Source: Candidatus Poribacteria bacterium
GTDB lineage: Bacteria > Poribacteria > WGA-4E > WGA-3G
NCBI GenBank assembly: GCA_028820845.1
Contig: JAPPII010000124.1
Span: 62,001-126,000, forward strand
DNA length: 64,000 bases
Direction of reading: 5' to 3'
The notes under the pieces were generated by a model. The model was not told the origin of the DNA. It was given only the letters and a program-made list of their open reading frames with translations, and searched no databases. Both the position numbers and the translations under genes were made by a program. This document shows positions 43,090 through 52,129 of this stretch, in pieces; the stretch's first letter is position 1, and each line of letters opens with the position of its first letter.

Positions 43090-44058
43090 TTACTTCAATG
43101 TCAGCAAATATGCCATGAGGTCTTCCATCTGCTTTACTGAAAGAATATCTGCGAAGTTTTCGGGCATAACACCCGCTTGTGGCACACTGGTAGCCCTTAT
43201 ATCCTTTTTGTAGTAAGTTGTCCACAACTTCCCTGATTCGTCAAGTATTTGCACGACATCGGGGTTTTCTCTATCTCTGTGATCGTAGAGGTACCGTTTC
43301 TTGCCAGTGATTTCCTCTCCGTCTATGGTGAGGATCGTGAGCATTTCGTATTCAGGGGCTATATAAGCGCGTGGATTGAGGATAGACTCCACAATGAAGT
43401 GTGGGGCGCGGGTGCGAGCAATATAAGTCAAATCGGGGCCTATCTCATGACCAGTCCCGGTAGCACCTCTGCCATGAACTGCATGGCATTTACCGCAAGC
43501 GTATCCGTCAGAGTAGAAGATAGCCTCTCCGGCTTTGACATCACCCTCCATGTACGGTGTCCATTCTTCGCTCTGTTTTATCTCTTCCAAGGAGACCCCC
43601 GCCGCCTTTGCCTGCTCCGTGCGGAGATAGCCGACAATCATGTTGATTGCTTCATCGGAGAGTTTGCCGCCGAATTTTTGCATTTCAGTTCCCGGTAATC
43701 CGTTGAATACGGTTTGGAAGATACCACTATCGGTCCATCCATAGAGCCACTCGGCTTTGAAGAGATCGGGTGCTTGTCCGCCACGAGTGCGTCCGGCGTG
43801 GCAGTTCCAACACATTAAGCGAAAATAAAACGCACCGTCTATGACATCTTCATCATAACTGTGTTCCGGCGGTGCTGCCGGTGCGATATCCACTTCCATC
43901 TCTTGGGCATCTACAAGTGATAGCGAAAACAGACTCACACCTAAAAAAAACAGAAGGAGAATACTACACGCTGTGTATATGGCAGAAGTTGTACGCTCAG
44001 ACATTTTGCCAGCGCGCTTGCGAAGCGCGCCTATGAAGCTACAAGTAGAGTGTATCAT
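43090..44058 (-). CDS. Dihaem c-type cytochrome (XoxG-like role)
   Basis: 322 residues from ATG 44058, which has AGGAGGAGG just upstream and shares TAATG with the stop of the previous gene. A secretion signal with hydrophobic core lies at residues 28-51. Two haem sites are visible: CWNCH (83-87) and CGKCH (188-192); conserved Met residues follow each. Placed after a PQQ dehydrogenase and an XoxJ-like protein, it is the likely periplasmic electron acceptor. Residues 9-17 are encoded by a GCGCGCTT/AAGCGCGC palindrome, and an internal ATG at 44004 (MSERTTS) gives a cleaner signal peptide but a weaker ribosome site. Confidence 0.87.
   Translation of the reverse strand: MIHSTCSFIGALRKRAGKMSERTTSAIYTACSILLLFFLGVSLFSLSLVDAQEMEVDIAPAAPPEHSYDEDVIDGAFYFRLMCWNCHAGRTRGGQAPDLFKAEWLYGWTDSGIFQTVFNGLPGTEMQKFGGKLSDEAINMIVGYLRTEQAKAAGVSLEEIKQSEEWTPYMEGDVKAGEAIFYSDGYACGKCHAVHGRGATGTGHEIGPDLTYIARTRAPHFIVESILNPRAYIAPEYEMLTILTIDGEEITGKKRYLYDHRDRENPDVVQILDESGKLWTTYYKKDIRATSVPQAGVMPENFADILSVKQMEDLMAYLLTLK
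44012..44030. repeat. GCGCGCTT-GCG-AAGCGCGC palindrome inside the cytochrome ORF
   Basis: Eight-base perfect stem with a three-base loop between the ribosome site/ATG and the signal peptide. Probably a dispersed palindromic element inserted in frame. Confidence 0.6.
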
Positions 44059-44930
44059 TACTTTTCCTCCTCCTGAAACGGAGCGTAGTAGGGTAAATGG
44101 TACTTCTGAACAATCCCTTTAAGTTTTTCCCCACTCCATTTCTGTTCGATAATTGTGTTAACAGCGTTTTGAAGTGCTTGTGTATCTCGCTCTGCCGTGT
44201 TTTTACTGAAAGCGATAGAGACATTCCAACGGAGACGAGATGGCGGCATGTATCCAGCAACAACTTCTAATTCAGGATAAGCTGTTTCTGTTTGTGCTGC
44301 CCGCTGAAGACGGGATCCTTTTTCAATCAACCAACCCGAGTTTGCCCACATACATCCGTAAGCGATTTCACCTTTCTGTAGCGCATCCAGAACAGCGATT
44401 TGTGAACGATAAACCCGGCGGTTGTATCCCATCTGTCGAAGCACGTCACTCGCGATCGATCCAGCCTCTGTACCAATCGTTTCCAGTTTGATGTCTTCCA
44501 GTGTTTTGGGGGACTGTTGCAAATCTTTCCGCTTTATCAACACATAACCGGTGCCGTAATACGGTTTAGAGAAGTCAACATTCTGACCCAACTGGACGTT
44601 TTCACTCATCGCGCGCTCTTCAATAGGGATTCCGATAACGCAGTCGCAATGCCCGCGTAACATATCAGCGAGCAAGCTATCCCGGAGCGAATCGAGCCAA
44701 TGGAGTTCCAGTTTAACCCCTAATTCTTCTGCCAGTAGATGTGCTATCTCAACATCTACTCCTGGGAGTTCTGGATCGGCATTAGAATAGGGCAGATTCC
44801 GAACGTCCATGCAGACTGTCAACACTCCTTTTTCTCTAATCTCTTCCAAGGCATCGTCAGCATCCGCATTGTGCAATATCGAACCGGACAGCGTGAAAAG
44901 CAATACCCATAAAAGTATGTGATATTTCAC
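44058..44930 (-). CDS. Quinoprotein-associated periplasmic binding protein (XoxJ/MxaJ-like)
   Basis: 290 residues with a signal peptide (ILLWVLLFTLSGSILHNADA). The family 3 solute-binding fold is seen in KGVLTVCMDVRNLPYSNADPELPGVDVEIAHLLAEELGV and VDFSKPYYGTGYVLIKRK. This matches the class of binding-protein-like factors found beside PQQ methanol/ethanol dehydrogenases, thought to help activate or mature the dehydrogenase. Its gene lies 197 bases after the dehydrogenase and overlaps the cytochrome gene by one base, so the three form a unit. An ordinary amino acid binding protein is less likely given this context. Confidence 0.82.
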   Translation of the reverse strand: MKYHILLWVLLFTLSGSILHNADADDALEEIREKGVLTVCMDVRNLPYSNADPELPGVDVEIAHLLAEELGVKLELHWLDSLRDSLLADMLRGHCDCVIGIPIEERAMSENVQLGQNVDFSKPYYGTGYVLIKRKDLQQSPKTLEDIKLETIGTEAGSIASDVLRQMGYNRRVYRSQIAVLDALQKGEIAYGCMWANSGWLIEKGSRLQRAAQTETAYPELEVVAGYMPPSRLRWNVSIAFSKNTAERDTQALQNAVNTIIEQKWSGEKLKGIVQKYHLPYYAPFQEEEK

Positions 44931-45127
44931 AGGGCAAACCTCCTTTATTGGTTATTAGCAGTTAGCAGATAGCGTATAGCATATAGTAATTAGCGAATAA
45001 CAATTAGCAAAGACGCAAGCGTTCCGTAACGCCTCTTTTCTTTGCTATAAGTGCAGCGACTTATACGCTACATGCTAATCGCTATAAGCGTAGCGACCTG
45101 ACCACTGAAAGCGTAGCGACCTGACTG

Positions 45128-46858
45128 CTATTCATCAAAGAGCGCGAACACATAGAGGGTGCCGCCTTGGCGGGCGTTAACTTCGGCATATTTCACCGCA
45201 CCCGATGCTATGACAACATATTGAACACCATCAAGTTGATAGGTAATCGGTGGCGCGAGCACCCCGGATCCAGTTTGGAAGTCCCAAAGCACTTCGCCGG
45301 TTTCTGCCGATAATGCCATGAATCTTCCCTCTAAGTCCCCTGCAAAAACGAGACCGCCCGCTGTTGTGAGGCATCCACCCCATTGTGGGAAGTTCGTTTT
45401 GTGCCGCCATTTAATTTCACCTGTAGAAACGTCAATCGCGCTAATGTGCCCCCACATCTCCATGTCGCCAGCGGCATCTCTTTCTGCCGTCATACCGCTT
45501 CCAAGATAGGGTAAACCTTTCACATAGAAAACGCGACCTTGATGGTAGGAACCACAAAGTTCTAAAGACGGGACATAGAGATGGTTTGTGAGAGGGTTAT
45601 AGGCTGAAGGAGGCCAATTTTTCCCACCTTCAACACCAGGACATACGCGAATCGTCCCTTCTTCCGTGGTAAACACGCCCGGTTTGACAGTCGGACGCCC
45701 GTTTTCGTCGAGTCCCGCAGACCAATTCATTTCGCAATACGGACTTGCATATAAGAACTTCCCGTTGGTTCTATCAAGCACGTAGAAATAGCCGTTACGG
45801 TTTGCCTGCATCAGTGCCTTAGTCGGCTTCCCATCAATGTCCATGTCAATGAGAACCGGTTCACTCACGCCATCCCAGTCCCAAACATCGTGGGGTGTGG
45901 CTTGGAAGTGCCATTGGAGTTTACCGGTATCGGCATCAAGTGCGACAATGCAGTCGGTATAAAGATTGTCACCCCTGCGAACAGCCCCGTTCCAGTCGGG
46001 TGCAGGATTGCCCGTTCCCCAGTAGACAAGATTCAATTCTGGATCGTATGAGCCGGTGACCCAAGCAGAGCCGCCGCCTGTCATCCATGAATCGCCTGCC
46101 CATGTGTCGCCGCCGGGTTCATCTTTTGAAGGAACAGTGTAAAACCGCCACGCTTGTTCACCCGTTTCAGCGTAATACGCGTCAATGTAGCCGCGAATGC
46201 CGTATTCCGCACCAGATATCCCGACAATCACTTTGTCTTTGACAACTAACGGGGCAACGGTCAAAGATTCAGCGTTGGTTGAATCTCCAACGACTCTATC
46301 CCACAGTACCGTTCCAGTTTTCACGTCAAGCGCAAGGAGATGGGCATCGAGGGTTGTCCAAAAGACTTTGTCTCCAAGAATGGCAGCACCGCGATTGACC
46401 ATACCGCAGCAGATAGCCAGACCATCTTGGAGCGGATAATTATATCGCCATATTTCCTTGCCCGTTCTGGCATCCACGGCGTAAATACTGCTATAGGGGG
46501 TTGTGATAATCATTACCCCGTCTATAACAAGCGGAGTGCATTCAAACTTATCGAACCTTGTTCCAATTTGAAACGCCCATTTCGGGACGAGTTTTTTGAC
46601 GTTTTCGGTGTTAACCTGTGTGAGTTCGCTATATCTCCAACTTCTATAGTCGCGTCCATACATCAGCCAGCTTTCCTGATCGCCTTGTGAGGACAATAAC
46701 ATCTCATTGGTAACGGGTCGGATATTATTGACATCGGTACCCGCTGTAACAATCCCCGGTGTCGCAACAAGTGATAGGGCTACCACAAAGATGACGAGGC
46801 TTACGCGTTTTGTGTGTAGACAATCGCTTGCTGCTTTGAAAAAAGTCTGCACGCTCAT
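45128..46858 (-). CDS. PQQ-dependent alcohol dehydrogenase, lanthanide type (XoxF/ExaF-like)
   Basis: 576 residues with a signal peptide ending near VATPGIVTAG. An eight-bladed PQQ propeller is evident from W-motifs (GKEIWRYNY, GTVLWDRVV, GEIKWRHKT, GEVLWDFQT). Active-site features: vicinal Cys-Cys at 150-151 (the disulfide over PQQ), Glu218 in GAEYGIRG, Asn284 in GTGNPAPDW, and Asp327-Trp-Asp329 in HDVWDWDGV. The second Asp of D-x-D is the extra ligand that marks lanthanide-dependent enzymes; calcium enzymes have Ala or Ser there. It oxidises a primary alcohol in the periplasm. Ribosome site AAGGAGAGG. PQQ synthesis genes are not in the window. Confidence 0.9.
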   Translation of the reverse strand: MSVQTFFKAASDCLHTKRVSLVIFVVALSLVATPGIVTAGTDVNNIRPVTNEMLLSSQGDQESWLMYGRDYRSWRYSELTQVNTENVKKLVPKWAFQIGTRFDKFECTPLVIDGVMIITTPYSSIYAVDARTGKEIWRYNYPLQDGLAICCGMVNRGAAILGDKVFWTTLDAHLLALDVKTGTVLWDRVVGDSTNAESLTVAPLVVKDKVIVGISGAEYGIRGYIDAYYAETGEQAWRFYTVPSKDEPGGDTWAGDSWMTGGGSAWVTGSYDPELNLVYWGTGNPAPDWNGAVRRGDNLYTDCIVALDADTGKLQWHFQATPHDVWDWDGVSEPVLIDMDIDGKPTKALMQANRNGYFYVLDRTNGKFLYASPYCEMNWSAGLDENGRPTVKPGVFTTEEGTIRVCPGVEGGKNWPPSAYNPLTNHLYVPSLELCGSYHQGRVFYVKGLPYLGSGMTAERDAAGDMEMWGHISAIDVSTGEIKWRHKTNFPQWGGCLTTAGGLVFAGDLEGRFMALSAETGEVLWDFQTGSGVLAPPITYQLDGVQYVVIASGAVKYAEVNARQGGTLYVFALFDE

Positions 46859-47055
46859 ATTTCCTCTCCTTGTTCTATCAATAATACAATCCCAATTTCC
46901 TATCCTTTTAAATGCTATATCACATAAGGAGGCGCGAGGCCTCTCTCTCGCTGTTTCAGGTGTAGATACCTCAGGTTTTAATTTATCAAAAATTAGATTT
47001 TATGTAAACCGGAAAAATCTCGTCTAATGCAGATTTGCCTTCATATCTACGGAAT

Positions 47056-47094
47056 TTCATAGGGATTCATAGTATTCATAGTATTCATAGTAAC
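47056..47094 (+). repeat. ATTCATAGT tandem units
   Basis: Four units of about 9-10 bases (TTTCATAGGG, then ATTCATAGT three times), ending ATTCATAGTAAC. The 12-base reverse complement GTTACTATGAAT lies at 47182-47193. Confidence 0.65.
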
Positions 47095-47128
47095 GTTCTG
47101 AACATTGCGTCTTTAGAACCTTCATAAA

Positions 47129-47295
47129 GTGAGGTGTGGCATGGGTTTATAGGTTGTTTGTGAAGCAGGCACTTTTTTGGTGTTACTATGAATCCGAATT
47201 TTGGGGTTCTGAGAATTAGGCGTGAAAAGTCAATGGTGGTGTAGGTTTATAGGGGATTCCGAGTTGTGTACTTTTGGGGTGGTTACTATGAAAGT
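47129..47295 (+). repeat. Two imperfect direct repeats spaced exactly 100 bases
   Basis: TTTATAGG at 47146 and 47246, ACTTTT-rich blocks at 47171 and 47270, and GTTACTATGAA at 47182 and 47282. They lie in the 565-base gene-free stretch (46859-47423) upstream of the PQQ dehydrogenase. That stretch also has a degenerate TATGTAAACCGGAAAAAT at about 46998 and no ORF. Confidence 0.65.
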
Positions 47296-47423
47296 TGTGT
47301 GTCTCTTTGTTATACTTTATTTAACGTTATGATTAAGAGTTATGCAAGGATTTCCTGAATCAGGATTTTGGAGTTACAAGACAGACGAGATCGCCTCGCT
47401 TGATTTACGATTGACATGTCCAG

Positions 47424-48320
47424 TTACCCTAATTGTGCTTGTTCTCCAGCGTGGTAGGAACTCCGCACAAGGGGGCCAGATTCCACGTGCCGAAAGCCCA
47501 TCTCTATCCCGACTTCTTTGAGTTCGTCAAATTCTTCGGGGGTATAATAACGTTGTATCGGTAGGTGACGTGTGGAGGGTGAAAGATATTGCCCGATGGT
47601 AATAATATCGCAGCCGGTATTACGGATGTCCTGCATTGTCTCTAAGAGTTCTGTGATTGTCTCGCCTAAGCCTACCATGAGTCCCGATTTGGTGAGCATT
47701 TGGGCGTCGAGCTGCTTGACTATTTCGAGGAGTGTTAGGGTCTGTTGGTAGTTGGCGTACGGGCGGACCCTGCGGTAGAGGCGCGGCACGGTTTCGGTGT
47801 TGTGATTCAGAACTTCAGGACGGGCGCGTACAATAACATGAAGTGCTTCCCAATTTCCTTCGAGATCAGGAATGAGAACTTCGACTGTACATCCGGGTTG
47901 ATTTTTCCGGGCTTCGGTGATGCATTCTGCGAAAACACTCGCGCCGCCGTCGGGTAGGTCGTCACGGTTAACAGAGGTAATCACGACGTGTTTGAGTTTT
48001 AAGTGTGCAACAGCCTCACCGATGCGTCTCGGTTCATCGGTATCAACAATGCCACCGGGCGCGCCTTTCTTGACAGCACAGAACATACAACGCCTCGTGC
48101 AGACATCACCTAATATCATGAAGGTTGCAGTCCGACTGTTCCAGCATTCGCCGATGTTCGGACATCGCGCTTCTTCACAAACAGTGTGAAGTTCCAAGTC
48201 GCGCATCAATTTTTTGAGTTCCGCGTAGTTGCCGCCACCTGGGATCCTCGCCTTAATCCATGATGGATGGCGGCTTTGCTGTCTATTCACGTTGACGATA
48301 GGGAGGGTTTTTAACATCAT
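47424..48320 (-). CDS. lipA: Lipoyl synthase
   Basis: 298 residues. The auxiliary cluster ligands are C48, C53 and C59 (CEEARCPNIGEC), and the radical-SAM CxxxCxxC is C74, C78, C81 (CTRRCMFC). The C-terminal RSSYHA supplies the last cluster ligand Ser. LipA inserts two sulfurs into octanoyl groups on lipoyl-dependent enzymes. Full length, no oddities. No lipB is adjacent; a tRNA-Sec and selB follow upstream on the same strand. Confidence 0.96.
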   Translation of the reverse strand: MMLKTLPIVNVNRQQSRHPSWIKARIPGGGNYAELKKLMRDLELHTVCEEARCPNIGECWNSRTATFMILGDVCTRRCMFCAVKKGAPGGIVDTDEPRRIGEAVAHLKLKHVVITSVNRDDLPDGGASVFAECITEARKNQPGCTVEVLIPDLEGNWEALHVIVRARPEVLNHNTETVPRLYRRVRPYANYQQTLTLLEIVKQLDAQMLTKSGLMVGLGETITELLETMQDIRNTGCDIITIGQYLSPSTRHLPIQRYYTPEEFDELKEVGIEMGFRHVESGPLVRSSYHAGEQAQLG

Positions 48321-48352
48321 TTGGTCCGGACAATACTACTTTGCTGTCAAGA

Positions 48353-48446
48353 TGGCGGGAGAGGGTGGGAGTCGAACCCACCTATCCACTTGCATGGACA
48401 AGCCGGTTTTGAAGACCGGTAGGGCCACCGGACCCTATCCTCCCCC
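48353..48446 (-). tRNA. selC: tRNA-Sec (UCA anticodon)
   Basis: 94 bases on the minus strand, ending in an encoded CCA. The 8-bp acceptor stem (GGGGGAGG / CCTCTCCC, one G-U) and 5-bp T stem, six-base D stem with four-base loop, anticodon loop CTTCAAA with UCA, and long variable arm are the bacterial tRNA-Sec pattern. It lies 20 bases downstream of selB and is probably expressed with it. It delivers selenocysteine at UGA codons with SECIS elements. Confidence 0.95.
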
Positions 48447-48465
48447 ATCTTCAAGTGCTTCACAA

Positions 48466-50406
48466 CTATGCCTGTGAGTGCCGTGGGTGCAATCTTCGGA
48501 CGTTCCCGTCTCGGATTGTGAGGTTTTGACTATCGCAGTACTCTAAAAACGGCACCGCATATTTTCGAGATGTTTCTGCGATTTCGCGGAATTCCGCAAC
48601 AGTTATTATATCATTTTCGCGGAGATACGTAATTAATAATTCCTGCACCGCTTTGAGAGCGACACTATGAATGAAAAGATCATCGGCTATCCTAACGAAT
48701 CGCCCCAAGCGAAGAAGCGCGTAAAAGGTTGATTCAAGGACTTTCGGTGTATATTCGGGCAATCGCGTGCTAAGTTCCTTGAGTGTGGGTGTATGGATAC
48801 CTGCTTCTAAGAATAATTTCTCTAACGTCTCCTTGGCGGTCTCTTCCTCTTGGGAGAACTGAATTTCATGGGAGGCAAGACGTAAGAGATTACCATCTTT
48901 AACGAGTTGACGCTCCGCAGTGAGTTGATTCTCCAATTTCTCAAAGCCAGTTTCGTCCAATCCAACCTCACTACGAAGCTGTGTGGCGTTTTGTCCGGGG
49001 AGAAGAGGTTGTGCTTCATGGAAATCTGCTAATGCGTTTAATAATTTTTCTTTCGTTTTTGCAGTGCGTGGGGCATCGGAGACTAAAGGGTTCCTGCCAG
49101 ATTTGTCCCAACGCACAATTTTCCTATCGGCTTCTAAGCTGCCTAAAATGGCTTTCACATGCTGCTGTGAATGTGGAAGATAGTAGTGGAGGAAGGACTC
49201 CGGGACGCAAAACGTCTTGCTATTTTCCAGAACGGTGTTAACTACTTGGGCATTATCAGCCTCTTCCCATTGTGCTAAAGTGGTTATGGTTTCCGGTGTA
49301 AACCGTTTGTGCTTAGGCGCGAAGGGGTTGATAACCTCGCCCCCGCCGACGGTATATTGCGCTGAGAAGTCTCTCAAGATAATCCGATCTCCCCTAAACG
49401 TTAGAATCGGTTGTTCTAAACGGAGTTGCGCTTGCACGGTATCTCCCGGTAGAATTGCCTCGTCAACCAATAGGATCAATCGGCAGAATATCTCACGGGT
49501 CCCGATATACGCACGGAGACGGCTCCAATGTTCCAATATTCTTGGAAAGGAGGACAGCACTCGCAATGACACGTCGATGTTGTTAGTTACCTGAGAAAAC
49601 TCGGTTGGGCAGAGAACATCGCCGCGTTGAATATTTTGAACAGAGGTGCCTGACAGGTTGAGTGCTGTTCTTTGACCTGCTTGGGCAACGGATGCTGGTT
49701 CGTTATGCACCTGTATACCCCGCACCCGGACTGGATCTCCTTGCGGTAGAATTACCATTCGCTGGTCGCGGTTGATGGAACCTCCAATAAGCGTCCCGGT
49801 GACAACGATGCCAAATCCTTGAACCGTAAAAACCCGGTCAACATAGAGTCGTGGGATTCCATCACTTTCCTCAACTTTTGTTGCGAGTGTTACTTGTTCA
49901 ACAATCGTCTGCTTTAGGGTATCAATACCCGCACCGGTTATTGAGGAGACGCTAACGGTGGGAATCCCTTCGAGGCTTGTTCCGACAAGCATTTCCTGTG
50001 TCATTTCTGTGGCTTCCGCCAATTCGTCTGCCGTTGCCAAATCCGATTTCGTCATGACGAGAATGCCGTTTGAAATGCCTAACAGATCCAGGATTGCTAA
50101 GTGTTCAAGTGTTTGTTCTTGGACCCCTTCCTTCGCGTCTACCACAAAGAGGACGATATCCATACCGTAAGCACCGGAGAGCATACTTCGGATAAATTTC
50201 TCGTGTCCGGGGACATCGACGATCCCAGCCCGTGAGTTATCGGGCAAATCGAAGTAAGCGAAACCTAATTCGATGGACAGCCCGCGTTCGCGTTCCTCCT
50301 TGAGTCGGTCTGTCTCCATGCCGGTAAGTGTGCCAATTAGGGCAGTTTTCCCGTGGTCCACGTGTCCGGCTGTTCCGATGATGAGATGTCGTCTGTCTTG
50401 ATGCAT
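48466..50406 (-). CDS. selB: Selenocysteine-specific elongation factor SelB
   Basis: 646 residues. The N-terminal GTPase domain has GTAGHVDHGKT (P-loop), ERGLSIELGFAYF, DVPGHEKFIRSM and TKSD. EF-Tu-like domains 2 and 3 follow, and the C-terminal third (from about 400) contains winged-helix repeats that bind the SECIS RNA, ending EYCDSQNLTIRDGNVRRLHPR. It places Sec-tRNA at internal UGA codons. selA and selD are outside the window. It is paired with tRNA-Sec, as in many selenoprotein-making bacteria. Confidence 0.95.
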   Translation of the reverse strand: MHQDRRHLIIGTAGHVDHGKTALIGTLTGMETDRLKEERERGLSIELGFAYFDLPDNSRAGIVDVPGHEKFIRSMLSGAYGMDIVLFVVDAKEGVQEQTLEHLAILDLLGISNGILVMTKSDLATADELAEATEMTQEMLVGTSLEGIPTVSVSSITGAGIDTLKQTIVEQVTLATKVEESDGIPRLYVDRVFTVQGFGIVVTGTLIGGSINRDQRMVILPQGDPVRVRGIQVHNEPASVAQAGQRTALNLSGTSVQNIQRGDVLCPTEFSQVTNNIDVSLRVLSSFPRILEHWSRLRAYIGTREIFCRLILLVDEAILPGDTVQAQLRLEQPILTFRGDRIILRDFSAQYTVGGGEVINPFAPKHKRFTPETITTLAQWEEADNAQVVNTVLENSKTFCVPESFLHYYLPHSQQHVKAILGSLEADRKIVRWDKSGRNPLVSDAPRTAKTKEKLLNALADFHEAQPLLPGQNATQLRSEVGLDETGFEKLENQLTAERQLVKDGNLLRLASHEIQFSQEEETAKETLEKLFLEAGIHTPTLKELSTRLPEYTPKVLESTFYALLRLGRFVRIADDLFIHSVALKAVQELLITYLRENDIITVAEFREIAETSRKYAVPFLEYCDSQNLTIRDGNVRRLHPRHSQA

Positions 50407-50495
50407 CAGTTTTTTTATCGTTGTCAGTTGTTGGTTATTGATTATCGGTTTTTTCTCGTAGAATTTACAATTACTTAGATACTATTGACAACTCT

Positions 50496-51266
50496 TTAAG
50501 GATGTCCATGAATGATTTTACCGATTCGGTTGAACCTGACATTCCCTACCAGTTTCCACACTTGCCAGAGTTTCGCCGGTCGTGCATCAAATGACCAATA
50601 CACCATAAACGCTTGCCCTTTGATGTCGTTTATATCTACTGGTCCCCAAGAGCGGCTGTCGCTGCTCTGGTCTCTGTTATCACCCATTGCGAAGACTGTG
50701 CCTTTCGGAATAGTAAACGGTTTCCCTTCTGGGAATTTACGACTAAATTGGCTTGCTGTTAAAGTGTAATCCGAAAATGCTTCGTTATCAGGCAGATATT
50801 CCGGTTGCCGAAACGGCGGGAAATTACCTTTTCTAAAGTGGCTGAAGGACATGTATTTCGTATAGTGACTGTCATCAACTGCTTTGCCGTTTACATAAAG
50901 TGTATTACTGCGGGTTTCAACGGTATCGCCTTCAACGGCTACGATGCGTTTAATGAAATTGCGTTCTCGGTCGTGAGGCGGGATGAAAACGAAAACGTCA
51001 CCGCGCGCGGGCTTATGGAAATCAAAGACCTTGATACTCGTGCCAGGAATTTTAACCCCATAAATGAACTTGCAAACCAGAATTCGATCTCCGATCAGGA
51101 GTGTATCTTCCATCGAACCTGAAGGGATCTTGAAGGCTTCGACAACAAAAGGACGTATGAATCCAAAAACAAGAATCAGCGCGACGACGATAACTTGCGT
51201 GTATTCCCATACGACGGTCTGCCGAAATTTCTGCCATTTAGATAGCTGGGTGTCGTTGTTATTCAT
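50496..51266 (-). CDS. lepB: Signal peptidase I, copy 1
   Basis: 256 residues with a single N-terminal membrane helix (VIVVALILVFGFIRPFVV). The catalytic Ser is S51 in PSGSMEDTL and the Lys general base is K106 in FIKRIVAVEGD; MGDNRDQSSDSRSWGPV is box E. It cleaves signal peptides at the outer face of the inner membrane. It lies 49 bases downstream of a close paralogue, itself directly after lepA. Confidence 0.94.
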   Translation of the reverse strand: MNNNDTQLSKWQKFRQTVVWEYTQVIVVALILVFGFIRPFVVEAFKIPSGSMEDTLLIGDRILVCKFIYGVKIPGTSIKVFDFHKPARGDVFVFIPPHDRERNFIKRIVAVEGDTVETRSNTLYVNGKAVDDSHYTKYMSFSHFRKGNFPPFRQPEYLPDNEAFSDYTLTASQFSRKFPEGKPFTIPKGTVFAMGDNRDQSSDSRSWGPVDINDIKGQAFMVYWSFDARPAKLWQVWKLVGNVRFNRIGKIIHGHP

Positions 51267-51315
51267 AATATGTGTAAAGTCGCTATGAATAGAAAAGCGT
51301 TCTCCTTTGCTCGGT

Positions 51316-52122
51316 TTAGTTCACCTTGAACGAATCCGCGTACGATGGGATAAGTTTGCCGATTCGGTTGAACCGAATATTGCCTATCATCTTCCAGACT
51401 TCCCACGGTTTTACAGGGCGATTGTTGACCGAAAACATCACCATAAAAGCCTGTCCCTTAATATCATCTACTGAGACAGGTCCCCATGTGCGGCTATCAC
51501 TGCTCTGGTCGCGATTGTCGCCCATTGCGAAGACCATGCCTTTCGGGACAGTGAACGGTTTGCCTTCTGGGAATTTACGACTAAACTGGCTTTCTGTCAA
51601 GGCATAATTGTCATAATTTTCGCCATCGGGGAGATATTCAGGTTGCCGAAATGGTGGAAAATCCCTTCTAAAGTGGTCAAATGGTAAGTATTTCGCATAA
51701 CTGCTATCGTCAACGGTTTCGCCGTTCACGTAAAGCGTATCCCCACGGGTTTCAACGGTATCCCCTTCAACGGCTACAATGCGCTTAATAAAATGTCGCT
51801 CGTCGTGTGCTGGAATAAAAACGAAGACATCTCCGCGTGCGGGTTTATGAAAGTCAAAAACCTTAATATCCGTGCCAGGGATTTTAACGCCGTAGATAAA
51901 CTTGCAAACCAGAATCTGATCGCCAACGAGAAGTGTATCCTCCATTGAACCAGAGGGAATTCTATACGCCTGAACAATAAACGGATTTACGAAGCCGAAA
52001 ACAAAAATGAGTGAAACGATAATTTGCTTTATAACCCCATGAATCTCGGATTTGTGATTTTTTTTCTGTTTGACTAATTTTGGTTCAAACCTTTGAATAT
52101 GTTTCTGTGTATTCTTATACAT
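51316..52122 (-). CDS. lepB: Signal peptidase I, copy 2
   Basis: Start ATG 52122 is chosen: GAGG is upstream and the gene then begins 7 bases after the lepA stop. 268 residues with a slightly longer basic N-terminus than copy 1. Ser59 (PSGSMEDTL) and Lys113 (FIKRIVAVEGD) form the catalytic dyad; MGDNRDQSSDSRTWGPV is present. Most of the protein is nearly identical to copy 1; the N-terminal 30 residues and the C-terminus differ. Both copies look active. Confidence 0.93.
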   Translation of the reverse strand: MYKNTQKHIQRFEPKLVKQKKNHKSEIHGVIKQIIVSLIFVFGFVNPFIVQAYRIPSGSMEDTLLVGDQILVCKFIYGVKIPGTDIKVFDFHKPARGDVFVFIPAHDERHFIKRIVAVEGDTVETRGDTLYVNGETVDDSSYAKYLPFDHFRRDFPPFRQPEYLPDGENYDNYALTESQFSRKFPEGKPFTVPKGMVFAMGDNRDQSSDSRTWGPVSVDDIKGQAFMVMFSVNNRPVKPWEVWKMIGNIRFNRIGKLIPSYADSFKVN

Positions 52123-52129
52123 TTCTATA

